The notes beneath the pieces are model-generated. The model was not told the DNA's origin. It saw only the letters and a list, made by a program, of their open reading frames with translations, and ran no database searches. From Sporosarcina sp. FSL K6-3457 (GTDB lineage Bacteria; Bacillota; Bacilli; Bacillales_A; Planococcaceae), in assembly GCF_038007285.1 (NCBI RefSeq), contig NZ_JBBOWX010000001.1, positions 3,613,501 to 3,677,500 of the forward strand: a stretch of 64,000 nt of DNA, in the 5' to 3' direction. This document shows positions 53,066 to 62,199 of this stretch, in pieces. The translations under genes were made by a program, and so were the position numbers. How positions within the stretch are numbered: position 1 is the stretch's first letter; every line of letters starts with the position of its first letter.

Positions 53066-55816
53066 TTAATTCACTTTTAGTTCGTCAATTGAATAGTATT
53101 TCAAAATATCTTTCAACAAGGCCTTCTGCGTTAAAATGTCATAAAGCAAGTAAGCACCTGCTAGATCTTTTTTAGGAATTTCAGTATATACTTTGTTGCC
53201 TTTACCGATTTTCTTGTAAATTGGGCTCTGCAAAGGCTCTGTACCATCACCGAACACCTGAATTTCCAATTCACTATTTTTCTCAAGACCTACGTAAACA
53301 AAAGTAGATGTAGATTGAGTATCTCCTACATGCATTACCGTCTTCTTCTCGCCCTCTTCGACGATTACCTGAACTTTCTTCACACCCGCAGCTGCAGTTA
53401 CTTCGATTGTTGTAATACTTGGTGTTTCTTTGCCCGTATCAACTGTATTCACAATGATTTTTTCTACTTTTTTACTCGGAACATTCAGTCGCTTATTCTT
53501 TGTTATTGCGTCCTCAAATTCTTTCTCAGTCAATTTATCTAGCGACGTACCTCCATCGAATGTTGGAACGGTAATCGTCAGTTGCTCTGCCACCGGTAGA
53601 TCCTCTTTGTAGTTCACCAGTACGGTTTTCGGAATTTTAATGTTCACGACTTGGTCTCGAATAATTGAATACCCAGTAACCTTAGGTACAGTGATCGTCA
53701 GCATTTTTTGATCAGCAGAAAATTCGAATTTTCCATTTGTACTGATTTCTTTACTAAGTATTGCCCATTCTTTTGTTTGATCTGTCACTGTGAAACCTTT
53801 TAACAGGGCAGCCTTTTTACTGATATTCGTAGGTAAAGTAGGGTCCCACTCTGTACCTGTTAACGTTAGGTTGATTTTTGCAGTTCCTGCTTTGATTTTT
53901 TCATCGGTGAAAGTTGCTGTCTGTGGATCAAGCTCTACTGTGGCGACTGCTCCAGTTGTAATTTCCCCAATAACATCAAGGTCTTTAGCTGTGTCATGGT
54001 CGATTAATTCTTTCGGAATTTTCATACCAAATGTATCTGCTTCCAACGAATTATAATCAGACACAGCTGGTAGCCTAATCGATATTCTATTTTTTGTAAT
54101 GGTAATGTTACTTAAGTTATCTTCCAAGGCAGTCGTGATTGAATTGCTAACAGTAAAAATACTCTCGACCAAATCCTTATCAATCTCTAGCTTCTCTTTA
54201 AATGCAGCATTTTTCAATGTGATTGAAATGACTTTACCGCCTTTTTGAATGTCTACCTGATCAAGGACTATGTCTTTCCCACTTGGCAATTCAGCTTGGA
54301 CAGCAGTGATTTTGAATGCTGACGGTGTAATTGGACTACCTGATGTAGCCAATATGTCTGCTGGAATCGTTAGTTTGACAGATATATCATCCGTTAACAT
54401 GAAGCCGGAATCTTTTTCTAAAGTAATCGTTAGAACTGTGTCACTTGTTCTTTCAACTTTTTTAATAGGTAAAGTCACTGGTTTATCTTCTGCATCTATA
54501 AATTCAGGTTGAAATTTCTCTAACTTCGTTAGATCTGTTGTCCAACTGTCGTTTTTCAACGTCACTATCATTTCCTTGCCGCCTTTGGCAATGTCGAATT
54601 CATTGGAACCCACAATTGAACCTGAAACGATTGCGGATTGGTTAGTTATCGGTGTAATTGTGAATGCATCTAGTATTCCTGTATTCGAGCTCCCTGTTGC
54701 CGTTATAGCGCTTGCATCAAATTTGATGAGTGTATCTGCCCCAACTTTATATTCAGCAAGTGGTGGTAATATAATTGTGACGACTTCATCATTTGTTCTC
54801 ACTACATTCGCTCCTGCATTGATCGCGTCTTTATAGGCAGGATCGAACATGAAACCTTTCAGTAATTTTTGTCCTGAAGCTGAATTACTCGCAATATCAT
54901 TTGCCCACACTCCATTAACTACTGTAACGACAATAGTCTTGCCACCATTTATGATATCTGTTTGGGTAACTTTAGGTGTAGCCGTTCCTGTAATGATCAC
55001 TTTCGGTGCAGCGTTAATTGTGAATTCCGCTTCATTTATCCTAGTATTATTTTTCAATAATTGCTGAGGAACATTAAGCGTAACAGTTTGGTTAGTACCT
55101 AGTTTATAGTCCGAAACTTTTGGAAGTGTAATTACTAGGGTATCGCCAGTCGTATCCGAAATACTTAACATATTCTTTACCTTGTCCCACTGCTCCTTCT
55201 GATCTTTTGGGACAAGTGCGTTAATGAGATCTTGTCTCTTTGTGTCTGAATCAATGCTCCATTCGTTATCCGTCAGCGTTAGGGTAATTACTGCTTTCCC
55301 TGTCTGTATATCCGCCTCTGTCACTGAAGTTGGAGTTATCGTAAGGGTTGAAGTTTTAGTATGTGTAATGACGAAAGAAACAGGCACATACGTTACTATT
55401 TCAGCTCCATCTTTAACTTGTGCAGTCGGGAGTTCCATTGTGATGGTTTGATCCGCCTTGATGTCATAGACAGCTTTTGGCAGTGTCAGGGTTAGAGTTT
55501 GGTTAGTAATAGCCATACTAATCTTTGATTTATAAGCATTCCATTCATCCGTTTCACTACTTGTGATCATACCTGCAATCAAATCTGCAGTATTGATGCC
55601 TTTCCCCCAGCTATGATTACTGCTCAAAGTAAATTTAATCGTTGAGCTTTTCGTATTGATGTCATCTTGCGTTATCGTTCCTGGATATACTGTAATGATA
55701 CTAGCGTCTGCTGCCAATACAACTGACGGCAAAACCGTAGAAAGTATCAGCATAAATGCAACTAGTGGCAACAGAATCAGCCGTGCGTATTTTTCAGTAT
55801 TCTTCATTGATTTCAT
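53066..55816 (-). CDS. Secreted protein with six tandem beta repeats (916 aa)
   Basis: Exported structural protein. The start is ATG after AAGAGGAGCAAACAA; signal peptide YARLILLPLVAFMLILSTVL. Six repeats of about 115 residues fill positions 35-740; each starts with a pattern such as TVYPGTITQDDINTKSSTIK, TITPTSVTEADIQTGKAVIT, TPKVTQTDIINGGKTIVVTV or LDPQTATFTDEKIKAGTAKI, goes through a W-containing strand and ends with a hydrophobic T-I-x-L-x-x-P motif. After a helical linker comes module B (ITTIEVTAAAGVKKVQVIVE), then motif C at the very C-terminus (ILTQKALLKDILKYYSIDEL). Co-transcribed with the 203-residue protein behind it. Confidence 0.83.
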   Translation of the reverse strand: MKSMKNTEKYARLILLPLVAFMLILSTVLPSVVLAADASIITVYPGTITQDDINTKSSTIKFTLSSNHSWGKGINTADLIAGMITSSETDEWNAYKSKISMAITNQTLTLTLPKAVYDIKADQTITMELPTAQVKDGAEIVTYVPVSFVITHTKTSTLTITPTSVTEADIQTGKAVITLTLTDNEWSIDSDTKRQDLINALVPKDQKEQWDKVKNMLSISDTTGDTLVITLPKVSDYKLGTNQTVTLNVPQQLLKNNTRINEAEFTINAAPKVIITGTATPKVTQTDIINGGKTIVVTVVNGVWANDIASNSASGQKLLKGFMFDPAYKDAINAGANVVRTNDEVVTIILPPLAEYKVGADTLIKFDASAITATGSSNTGILDAFTITPITNQSAIVSGSIVGSNEFDIAKGGKEMIVTLKNDSWTTDLTKLEKFQPEFIDAEDKPVTLPIKKVERTSDTVLTITLEKDSGFMLTDDISVKLTIPADILATSGSPITPSAFKITAVQAELPSGKDIVLDQVDIQKGGKVISITLKNAAFKEKLEIDKDLVESIFTVSNSITTALEDNLSNITITKNRISIRLPAVSDYNSLEADTFGMKIPKELIDHDTAKDLDVIGEITTGAVATVELDPQTATFTDEKIKAGTAKINLTLTGTEWDPTLPTNISKKAALLKGFTVTDQTKEWAILSKEISTNGKFEFSADQKMLTITVPKVTGYSIIRDQVVNIKIPKTVLVNYKEDLPVAEQLTITVPTFDGGTSLDKLTEKEFEDAITKNKRLNVPSKKVEKIIVNTVDTGKETPSITTIEVTAAAGVKKVQVIVEEGEKKTVMHVGDTQSTSTFVYVGLEKNSELEIQVFGDGTEPLQSPIYKKIGKGNKVYTEIPKKDLAGAYLLYDILTQKALLKDILKYYSIDELKVN

Positions 55817-55928
55817 TTGTTTGCTCCTCTTTTTTGTAGTTTGTAGTGGAAATGATATGTATGTGCTATCTCCTATCTAGTTCATCGGTAATTATTCCAA
55901 TATATGAAGGAATAAGCATATAAACAAT

Positions 55929-55972
55929 CAAAAAGGGAGCAGGATTAGTTACAACCCGCTCCCTTTTATATA
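55929..55972 (-). terminator. Intrinsic terminator after the LRR gene
   Basis: AAAAGGGAGCGGGTTGTAAC / GTTACAACCC-type stem: AAAAGGGAGC pairs with GCTCCCTTTT, with a partly paired loop, then TTTTTG on the minus strand. Confidence 0.82.
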
Positions 55973-55995
55973 CTTTTACTTGAAAACGTCAACCA

Positions 55996-57906
55996 TCATC
56001 TTTTTATTATAGTAACCGTTTTATCGAAGGCTGAATCTGCCAGTGTAGTTGTAGCTGGTACACTTACTTCGGTCAATCTATTACTACCGAAAGCATAACC
56101 GCCAATTGAACTCATACTGTCTGGAATTGTAACAGATGTCAATAGATTATTTGCAAATGCACCTTCCCAAGAGTTTCCACCATCAATCGTCGTCACACTG
56201 TTCGGGATTGAGACAGATGTTAACTTATTTTTATAAAATGCTGCCTTTCCAATTGTCGTCACCGTGTTCGGGATGGTTATATGCGTAATTTCGTTGTCTG
56301 CAAACACATTTGAACTAAGGCTAGTGACTTTTGAAGGAATCGTAATTGTCGTTAAATTATTATTTGCAAACGCATATTCCCCAATCGTATCAAGGCTTTC
56401 AGATAGGTTCGCCTGTATTAACTGATTATTCCGGAAGGCGTATTTACCTATGTTTATTACTCTGTTCGGGATTGAAATTGTCGATAACTTATTATTTTCA
56501 AACACAGAATCCTTTATACTTGTCAAACTGTTCGGGAGCGTGATTGCTGTAAGTAAATTCCCTTTAAATACACCACTTTCTAAAGTGATTAGATTAGATG
56601 GTAGACGAACACTTGTTAATTTATTATCAGCAAATGCGTGTCCGCCAATATCTGATACACTATCGGGAATCTCGACTGTTTCCAAAAGGTTACTTGCAAA
56701 CGCACCTTCCCAAGAGTTTCCACCATGAATGATGGTTACACTGTTAGGGATTGAAACTGACACTAACCTATTCTGATAAAATGCAGCTTTTCCAATCGTT
56801 GCAACAGAGTTCGGAATTGTCACATTGACTAATTTGTTTTTAGCAAATGCGCTAGGACTAATCGTCTGAAGTCGATTCGGGATAGTAACCTCTGTCAAAC
56901 TATTATTCTCGAATGCGTAGCTACCCATACTCACAACACTATTCGGGATTGTTACGCTCGTCAATTCATTGTTTTGGAAAATATAATCTCCTAGTGTCGT
57001 AATACCTTCCGGGATGACTAATGATGTCAACTTATTATTTGCGAACACAGATCCCTTCATCACCCGCAAACTCTGTGGAAGTGAAATGTTTGTGAGCTGA
57101 TTAGCTTTAAATGCGCCCGCTTCAAGTGTAACAAGGTTCGCTGGCAATCTTACTGACAGTAAATTATTGTCTGCAAATGCATGACCACCAATGGCAGTTA
57201 CGCTATCTGGAAGATAGACATCTGTTAGATAGTTACCAGCGAATGCACCTTCCCAAGAATTCCCGCCAACAATTGTTGTAACTGTGTCTGGTATAATTAC
57301 GCTCACCAGATTCTTTTTATAAAACGCGGCTTTTCCAATGGTTTCAACCAACTGTCCATTTATTTCACTTGGAATACAAACTTCCTTCGGTCCTGCAATA
57401 TCATAGGCCGTAATGGTACCTGCACTAAACGTAAACCATTTGGCGTCCGTCTCCGTACATGTGTCTGGTTCTGGATCTGGGATAACTTCCCCTGTCAATG
57501 TTGTAAATTGCTTATTATACCTCTTTCCATTATCAAGGAAAATCTTCAACGTATACGTCGCACCACGCTCATAAGGGTCAACAGGCGTCACTGTTGCCTG
57601 ATTACCATTCAGTTGAATGCTAACAGGAATGAACGAATCCCCTTTTCGTATGACCATGCCGTTGATTTTGTCATATGTCGCTAAACCAGAAAACGTAATG
57701 GTCCATGCTTTGCTAATGGACACACCATATTCTTCAGGAAACGACTCAAAATCTCCAGCTGCCTCAAGTGTTCGTACATCACTATTGTCAATTCTCATAC
57801 CATACTCATCAAATGGATAATCCTCAAAATCTGCGAAGGCCGCAAAAGGGAGTAAACTAAGCATCAAGATTAGCATTGCAATTATTTTCACTGGCTTTTT
57901 CATCAT
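55996..57906 (-). CDS. Secreted BspA-type leucine-rich-repeat protein with N-terminal module A
   Basis: Exported protein of 636 residues. The start is ATG after GGAGGAGAATTTAC; signal peptide KKPVKIIAMLILMLSLLPFA. Like the 1463-residue protein, it starts with PFDEYGMRIDNS and a module A (about 50-135, SKAWTITFSGLATYDKINGM). The rest is about 20 BspA/LRR_5 repeats of about 23 residues (LTSVTIPNSVVSMGSYAFEN). The unit GGNSWEGAF recurs three times exactly 181 codons apart, showing a larger internal duplication. BspA-type repeats occur in adhesins. No anchor or enzyme motif seen. Confidence 0.88.
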   Translation of the reverse strand: MMKKPVKIIAMLILMLSLLPFAAFADFEDYPFDEYGMRIDNSDVRTLEAAGDFESFPEEYGVSISKAWTITFSGLATYDKINGMVIRKGDSFIPVSIQLNGNQATVTPVDPYERGATYTLKIFLDNGKRYNKQFTTLTGEVIPDPEPDTCTETDAKWFTFSAGTITAYDIAGPKEVCIPSEINGQLVETIGKAAFYKKNLVSVIIPDTVTTIVGGNSWEGAFAGNYLTDVYLPDSVTAIGGHAFADNNLLSVRLPANLVTLEAGAFKANQLTNISLPQSLRVMKGSVFANNKLTSLVIPEGITTLGDYIFQNNELTSVTIPNSVVSMGSYAFENNSLTEVTIPNRLQTISPSAFAKNKLVNVTIPNSVATIGKAAFYQNRLVSVSIPNSVTIIHGGNSWEGAFASNLLETVEIPDSVSDIGGHAFADNKLTSVRLPSNLITLESGVFKGNLLTAITLPNSLTSIKDSVFENNKLSTISIPNRVINIGKYAFRNNQLIQANLSESLDTIGEYAFANNNLTTITIPSKVTSLSSNVFADNEITHITIPNTVTTIGKAAFYKNKLTSVSIPNSVTTIDGGNSWEGAFANNLLTSVTIPDSMSSIGGYAFGSNRLTEVSVPATTTLADSAFDKTVTIIKR

Positions 57907-58046
57907 GTAAATTCTCCTCCTCATTGTTATCATCTACTTTCGGTTTCCTTGATATACTCCTTTCTTTCACTACTTCTACCGTTTTTAGTTAATCGAAAAA
58001 TTCTGTATTCCGCTCCATTTTAGAATACGAAGGTTAAGTTTAGGTT

Positions 58047-58095
58047 AAATATGAAAAATCCCTTTGACCGATTGTTGTCGGTCAAAGGGATAGTT
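58047..58095 (-). terminator. Intrinsic terminator after the 1365-aa gene
   Basis: ATCCCTTTGACC / GGTCAAAGGGAT perfect 12-bp stem with GACAACAATC loop, then TTTTTC on the minus strand. Confidence 0.87.
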
Positions 58096-58101
58096 ACTAT
58101 A

Positions 58102-61100
58102 CTAGTTTTCTTCATTGACTTGAGCTGTAACTGTTATGTGCTGGCTGCCCATAACAATGCCATTTTCGTCAATTGCTACAATGGTTACGAACGCCTCTCC
58201 TGCAGCAAGGTTAATTGTTTTATCATCATTTTCAACAATTCCTTCTGTCGCTCTGATTACTACAGAAATGGTAGATGTAATATCCAAACCATTTTCGTCA
58301 AACACTTGGTAATTAATCTCGGTCACTACACCCGCTGGTACAGTCATGTCAGCTGCTTCAACTTTAACTACTTTTTCCCCTACGTATTCAAACTCACTTG
58401 AACGTACAGTTTCTCCGTCTTGAATAGCTAAACTATAAGTTACTTTTGAAGTAAGTGGTTCTTGGAAGTTAATAATGACTGATTTTCTGTCCTCCAATAG
58501 TACAATATCTTGCACATACTTTTCTTCAGCATTATTCGTATTGAATACTGTTACATATTCTTTACCTAGTTCTTCTATCTCTATATCAAATATGACTTTT
58601 ACAGATGTAGCGTCTATAACTGACACTATAATTTCTCCAATTTCCTTTTGATAATCCGTCAGTTCTATAATCCCTCCTTCAGTCACATTCAATATTTTCG
58701 TTGGCACGTACGCTATTAATGGCAGAGCACCTGTATTCGTTACTATTGTTTTTTCACCTGACCAAGTATAAAGGGTACTTGAATACGCGCCTGCTAATTG
58801 ATTTTTATAATGGCCCCTCAAATCACCGTTCTTCCTATAGGTTGCATAATCATATGTGCCTGCCCCTGTTAGCTTAATTGTATTATCAAAAGCCTGATTA
58901 TTTGTAAATGAATAGGTTTCTCCTGCTCCAATGATAAAGGTACTTAAAGTCTCGTCCTGTTCTTGAGTTACACTAAACAAATTCGTTGGTACATACACGG
59001 TTAGTGATTGTGCGCCTGTGTTTGTGATTATTGTTTTTTCACCTGACCAAGTATAGAGTGTACTTGGATACACACCTGCCGCCTGATTTTTATAATATGT
59101 CCGAGAGCTACCGTTCTTCCTATAAGTTGCATAATCATATGTCCCTGCCCCTGTTAGCTTGATTGTATTATCAAAAGCCTGGTTATTTGTAAATGAATAG
59201 GTCTCTCCTGCCCCAATGATAAGAGTGCTTAAAGTCTCTTCCTGTTCTTGGGTGACACTAAACAAATTCGTCGGCACATACACCGTTAGTGATTGTGCGC
59301 CTGTATTCGTGATTGTTGTTTTTTCACCTGTCCAAGTATAGAGTGTACTCGGATACACACCTGCCGCCTGATTTTTATAATATGTCCGAGAGCTACCGTT
59401 CTTCCTATAGGTTGCATAATCATACGTGCCTGCCCCTGTTAGCTTGATTGTATTATCAAAAGCCTGGTTATTTGTAAATGAATAGGTTTCCCCTGCTCCA
59501 ATGATAAGGGTACTTAAAGTCTCGTCCTGTTCTTGAGTTACACTAAACAAATTCGTTGGCACATACACGGTTAGTGATTGTACACCTGTGTTCGTGATTA
59601 TTGTTTTTTCACCTGACCAAGTATAGAGTGTGCTCGGATACACACCTGCCGCCTGGTTTTTATAATATGTCCGGGAGCTACCGTTCTTCCTATAGGTTGC
59701 ATAATCATATGTGCCTGCCCCTGATAGCTTGATTGTATTATCAAAAGCCTGATTATTTGTGAAGGAATAGGTTTCTCCTGCTCGTATTTCTTGCTTCACT
59801 AATGCTGGAATATCAGCTATGGTCACACTTATATGTCGAGATGGTGCTGAAGCATTTACAAGATTACTTAGCGATGTTATCTTCGCCTTTCCACCAGCAG
59901 GGATATAAAGTGCAGCTCCATTATTGTTATTATGATTGAAAGTGTAAATTCTATTCCGACTATCATAAACTACATAATCATAAATAGATTTCTCAACCCG
60001 AAGCAAAACACTACCGTTCGATTTATTCATCCATTCTGATGTTGTTTTACCTTGTTGATAGATAGTAGTATAGGCTTCTTCATCTGTAGGTTTTATAGTA
60101 ACCCCATCAGGGACTTGAATAGGCTCGGAAAGTTGCTTGTTAAATGAAATAATCGCTACTGAATTTGCAGGAATATATATATAGCGACTTGCTTTAGACT
60201 GACTAACTATACGCCCACTTGAATTATATGCTACATAGTCTACTGCATCCTTAAGAGATAATGATTTAGTTGAATTAGTGTTATTCGTCAATTCATAATT
60301 CACTTCATATGGAACTGTTACCATTGCATCTCCAGTAGGTAAATCAGGAATCATTGGATCCTTCTTCACATTTACAAGCAACTTTGCTTGTTCAATACTA
60401 TTGCCATCATTATAGCTCGCAGTAATCGTTACCTTCTTATCACTTTGGAGATCATCCACACGGATTCTTCCATTCGATGCAACCGTTACACTAGGGTCAC
60501 TTGTTTCGTATGTTGTTTTACTCGTGACATTCTTAATTAAAGATTCTCCTAGGCTAAAATCAAAAATAGTTGCTGTAACTTCAATCGGTTTTGTCGAGCC
60601 ACTCTCTATATCAATTTCACTCGTATTAAATTTAATGGACTGTAAGGTCTCACAATTGCTTAGAAATGCCGCCGGTAATTTATAGCCATGTAATGACCAA
60701 GACTTATTAAATGGATATGGAAACGAAGGGAAAGTTAAACCAATATCATGAAATACGCCCACTTCACCGGAGCTGCAATAACGAATTTGATTATTATTTG
60801 AGATTAATTGTCCTTTTACTAACTTCATATTCCCATATACACCAACATCATTTGCCAGCTTTATTACTTTGATTTTTAAATAGGACCCATCTAGCGCTGC
60901 ACGGAATCCAACTTTAGTTTCTAATCCACCTTGCCCACTTTGTGATATATCTGTTTGGTTGTTCATTGTTCGAATCGGTTCAAAACTATCTTGTTTCTTT
61001 ATCACGCCTACCTCTACAAAGGTTGTATTTGAAATACTGGCATGATATTCACCAATTGCTGCCGTTTTTATAACACCACTAAATCCACCACCAATTGTAA

Positions 61101-62199
61101 ATCCAGGAATTTGAGGAACTGGAACTGATAGCTTCCCCATATTCACTTCAACCTCTTTAAACTGGATGGGCTTCCCTAACTTAATAGAACCTTCCGCATT
61201 AAATGATAGCTTAGTAATAATAGTTGTTGAAAATGTGAATTTCAGCTCTTCAAGGCTTGTTTTACTTTTACTCAATTTTAAATAAGGATTTAAAACAGGA
61301 TTTTCCAATTTGATAGTCCCTGAAACTAGCATTTTCTGATTTTCAATAATCAATGGAAAATCAGAAAGCGTAAATTGTAGCCCTTCAAAAAAAGAAGCCG
61401 ATTGTACATCATATTCTTTATAATCGCTAACTGTAACTTCTCTTGCTAATGAGTCTGGAATAATATGACTTGCATTAATAGCAATCGACTGATTCAAATC
61501 AAGTTCTTTCAGCACCTCATTTATAAATGGAACAGACGTAGAGAGGATAACTTCACCATTCTCTTCACTCATCTGCTCTATTTTCCTTGCAATTCCCTCA
61601 GGGAAAGTTGCATTAGGTTCAATAATAACAACGTCCCCCACTTGTAAATCTTCTGCGGTTTCAGTGCTTATTCTTAACTCTTCACCACTCTCGCCAGCCT
61701 CATCATTATCGCTATCTCCTCCTAGCACTACACCCTCTTCTGGAAGAACAATAGCACTTTCTAATCGTTCAATTGACGCAGCCTCTTCACGTTCAATCAT
61801 AAACGTTTTGTTCACACTTTTTTTCAACGGATTACCTTGTTCATCTTTCACATCTGCTGTGATATGAAGTGAATAGGTCTCCCCTTCAAGATATCCTCCT
61901 TCAGGGGGCTGAATGACTATCTCATTGTTTGCTTTTCCGATAGATATATCAGTATGTATAGTATGGCCTAGTTTATTTTTCACATATATATTCTCATTGG
62001 TGACAGTAGACAAATCTAAAAAAGAATTAAATGTAATTGCCCAAGTTTTATTCGATGAGACATTAACAGAGGCATTCCACTCAATGTCACTGTTCCCCTC
62101 ATCAGCCGCCAAAACCGTTGACCATGGAAGCCAACTATTCAGCATCAGAATCGCTATTACTAAAAAAGTACCTATCTTATTCCACTTTACCTTTTGCAT
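58102..62199 (-). CDS. Giant secreted protein (1365 aa) with module A and four 95-residue repeats
   Basis: Exported protein. The start is ATG after AAGGAGACTGATT; signal peptide IGTFLVIAILMLNSWLPWST. Module A (about 35-130, KTWAITFNSFLDLSTVTNEN) has the same lead WNASV as the autolysin at 45821. A large beta region follows (about 150-520), then a Big-like domain (SKTTYETSDPSVTVASNGRI). Degenerate and then four near-identical 95-residue repeats fill about 800-1185 (AGETYSFTNNQAFDNTIKL, YATYRKNGSSRTYYKNQAAG, AQSLTVYVPTNLFSVTQEQD). The end holds two further Ig-like domains. No anchor seen. Surface stalk or adhesin is likely. Confidence 0.83.
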   Translation of the reverse strand: MQKVKWNKIGTFLVIAILMLNSWLPWSTVLAADEGNSDIEWNASVNVSSNKTWAITFNSFLDLSTVTNENIYVKNKLGHTIHTDISIGKANNEIVIQPPEGGYLEGETYSLHITADVKDEQGNPLKKSVNKTFMIEREEAASIERLESAIVLPEEGVVLGGDSDNDEAGESGEELRISTETAEDLQVGDVVIIEPNATFPEGIARKIEQMSEENGEVILSTSVPFINEVLKELDLNQSIAINASHIIPDSLAREVTVSDYKEYDVQSASFFEGLQFTLSDFPLIIENQKMLVSGTIKLENPVLNPYLKLSKSKTSLEELKFTFSTTIITKLSFNAEGSIKLGKPIQFKEVEVNMGKLSVPVPQIPGFTIGGGFSGVIKTAAIGEYHASISNTTFVEVGVIKKQDSFEPIRTMNNQTDISQSGQGGLETKVGFRAALDGSYLKIKVIKLANDVGVYGNMKLVKGQLISNNNQIRYCSSGEVGVFHDIGLTFPSFPYPFNKSWSLHGYKLPAAFLSNCETLQSIKFNTSEIDIESGSTKPIEVTATIFDFSLGESLIKNVTSKTTYETSDPSVTVASNGRIRVDDLQSDKKVTITASYNDGNSIEQAKLLVNVKKDPMIPDLPTGDAMVTVPYEVNYELTNNTNSTKSLSLKDAVDYVAYNSSGRIVSQSKASRYIYIPANSVAIISFNKQLSEPIQVPDGVTIKPTDEEAYTTIYQQGKTTSEWMNKSNGSVLLRVEKSIYDYVVYDSRNRIYTFNHNNNNGAALYIPAGGKAKITSLSNLVNASAPSRHISVTIADIPALVKQEIRAGETYSFTNNQAFDNTIKLSGAGTYDYATYRKNGSSRTYYKNQAAGVYPSTLYTWSGEKTIITNTGVQSLTVYVPTNLFSVTQEQDETLSTLIIGAGETYSFTNNQAFDNTIKLTGAGTYDYATYRKNGSSRTYYKNQAAGVYPSTLYTWTGEKTTITNTGAQSLTVYVPTNLFSVTQEQEETLSTLIIGAGETYSFTNNQAFDNTIKLTGAGTYDYATYRKNGSSRTYYKNQAAGVYPSTLYTWSGEKTIITNTGAQSLTVYVPTNLFSVTQEQDETLSTFIIGAGETYSFTNNQAFDNTIKLTGAGTYDYATYRKNGDLRGHYKNQLAGAYSSTLYTWSGEKTIVTNTGALPLIAYVPTKILNVTEGGIIELTDYQKEIGEIIVSVIDATSVKVIFDIEIEELGKEYVTVFNTNNAEEKYVQDIVLLEDRKSVIINFQEPLTSKVTYSLAIQDGETVRSSEFEYVGEKVVKVEAADMTVPAGVVTEINYQVFDENGLDITSTISVVIRATEGIVENDDKTINLAAGEAFVTIVAIDENGIVMGSQHITVTAQVNEEN
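58700..59790. repeat. Four in-frame 285-bp direct repeats within the 1365-aa gene
   Basis: Equivalent positions fall at 58730, 59015, 59300 and 59585, a constant 285-bp period (95 codons). Long runs are identical between copies, so copy number could change by recombination or slippage. The copy nearest the C-terminus (58.7-59.0 kb) is the most diverged. Confidence 0.92.

Noticed and set aside
31164..62199. Sortase-type LPXTG anchoring of the surface proteins
   Set aside because: I saw no LPXTG-like motif with hydrophobic and basic tail at the C-termini; they end in modules A, B or motif C.
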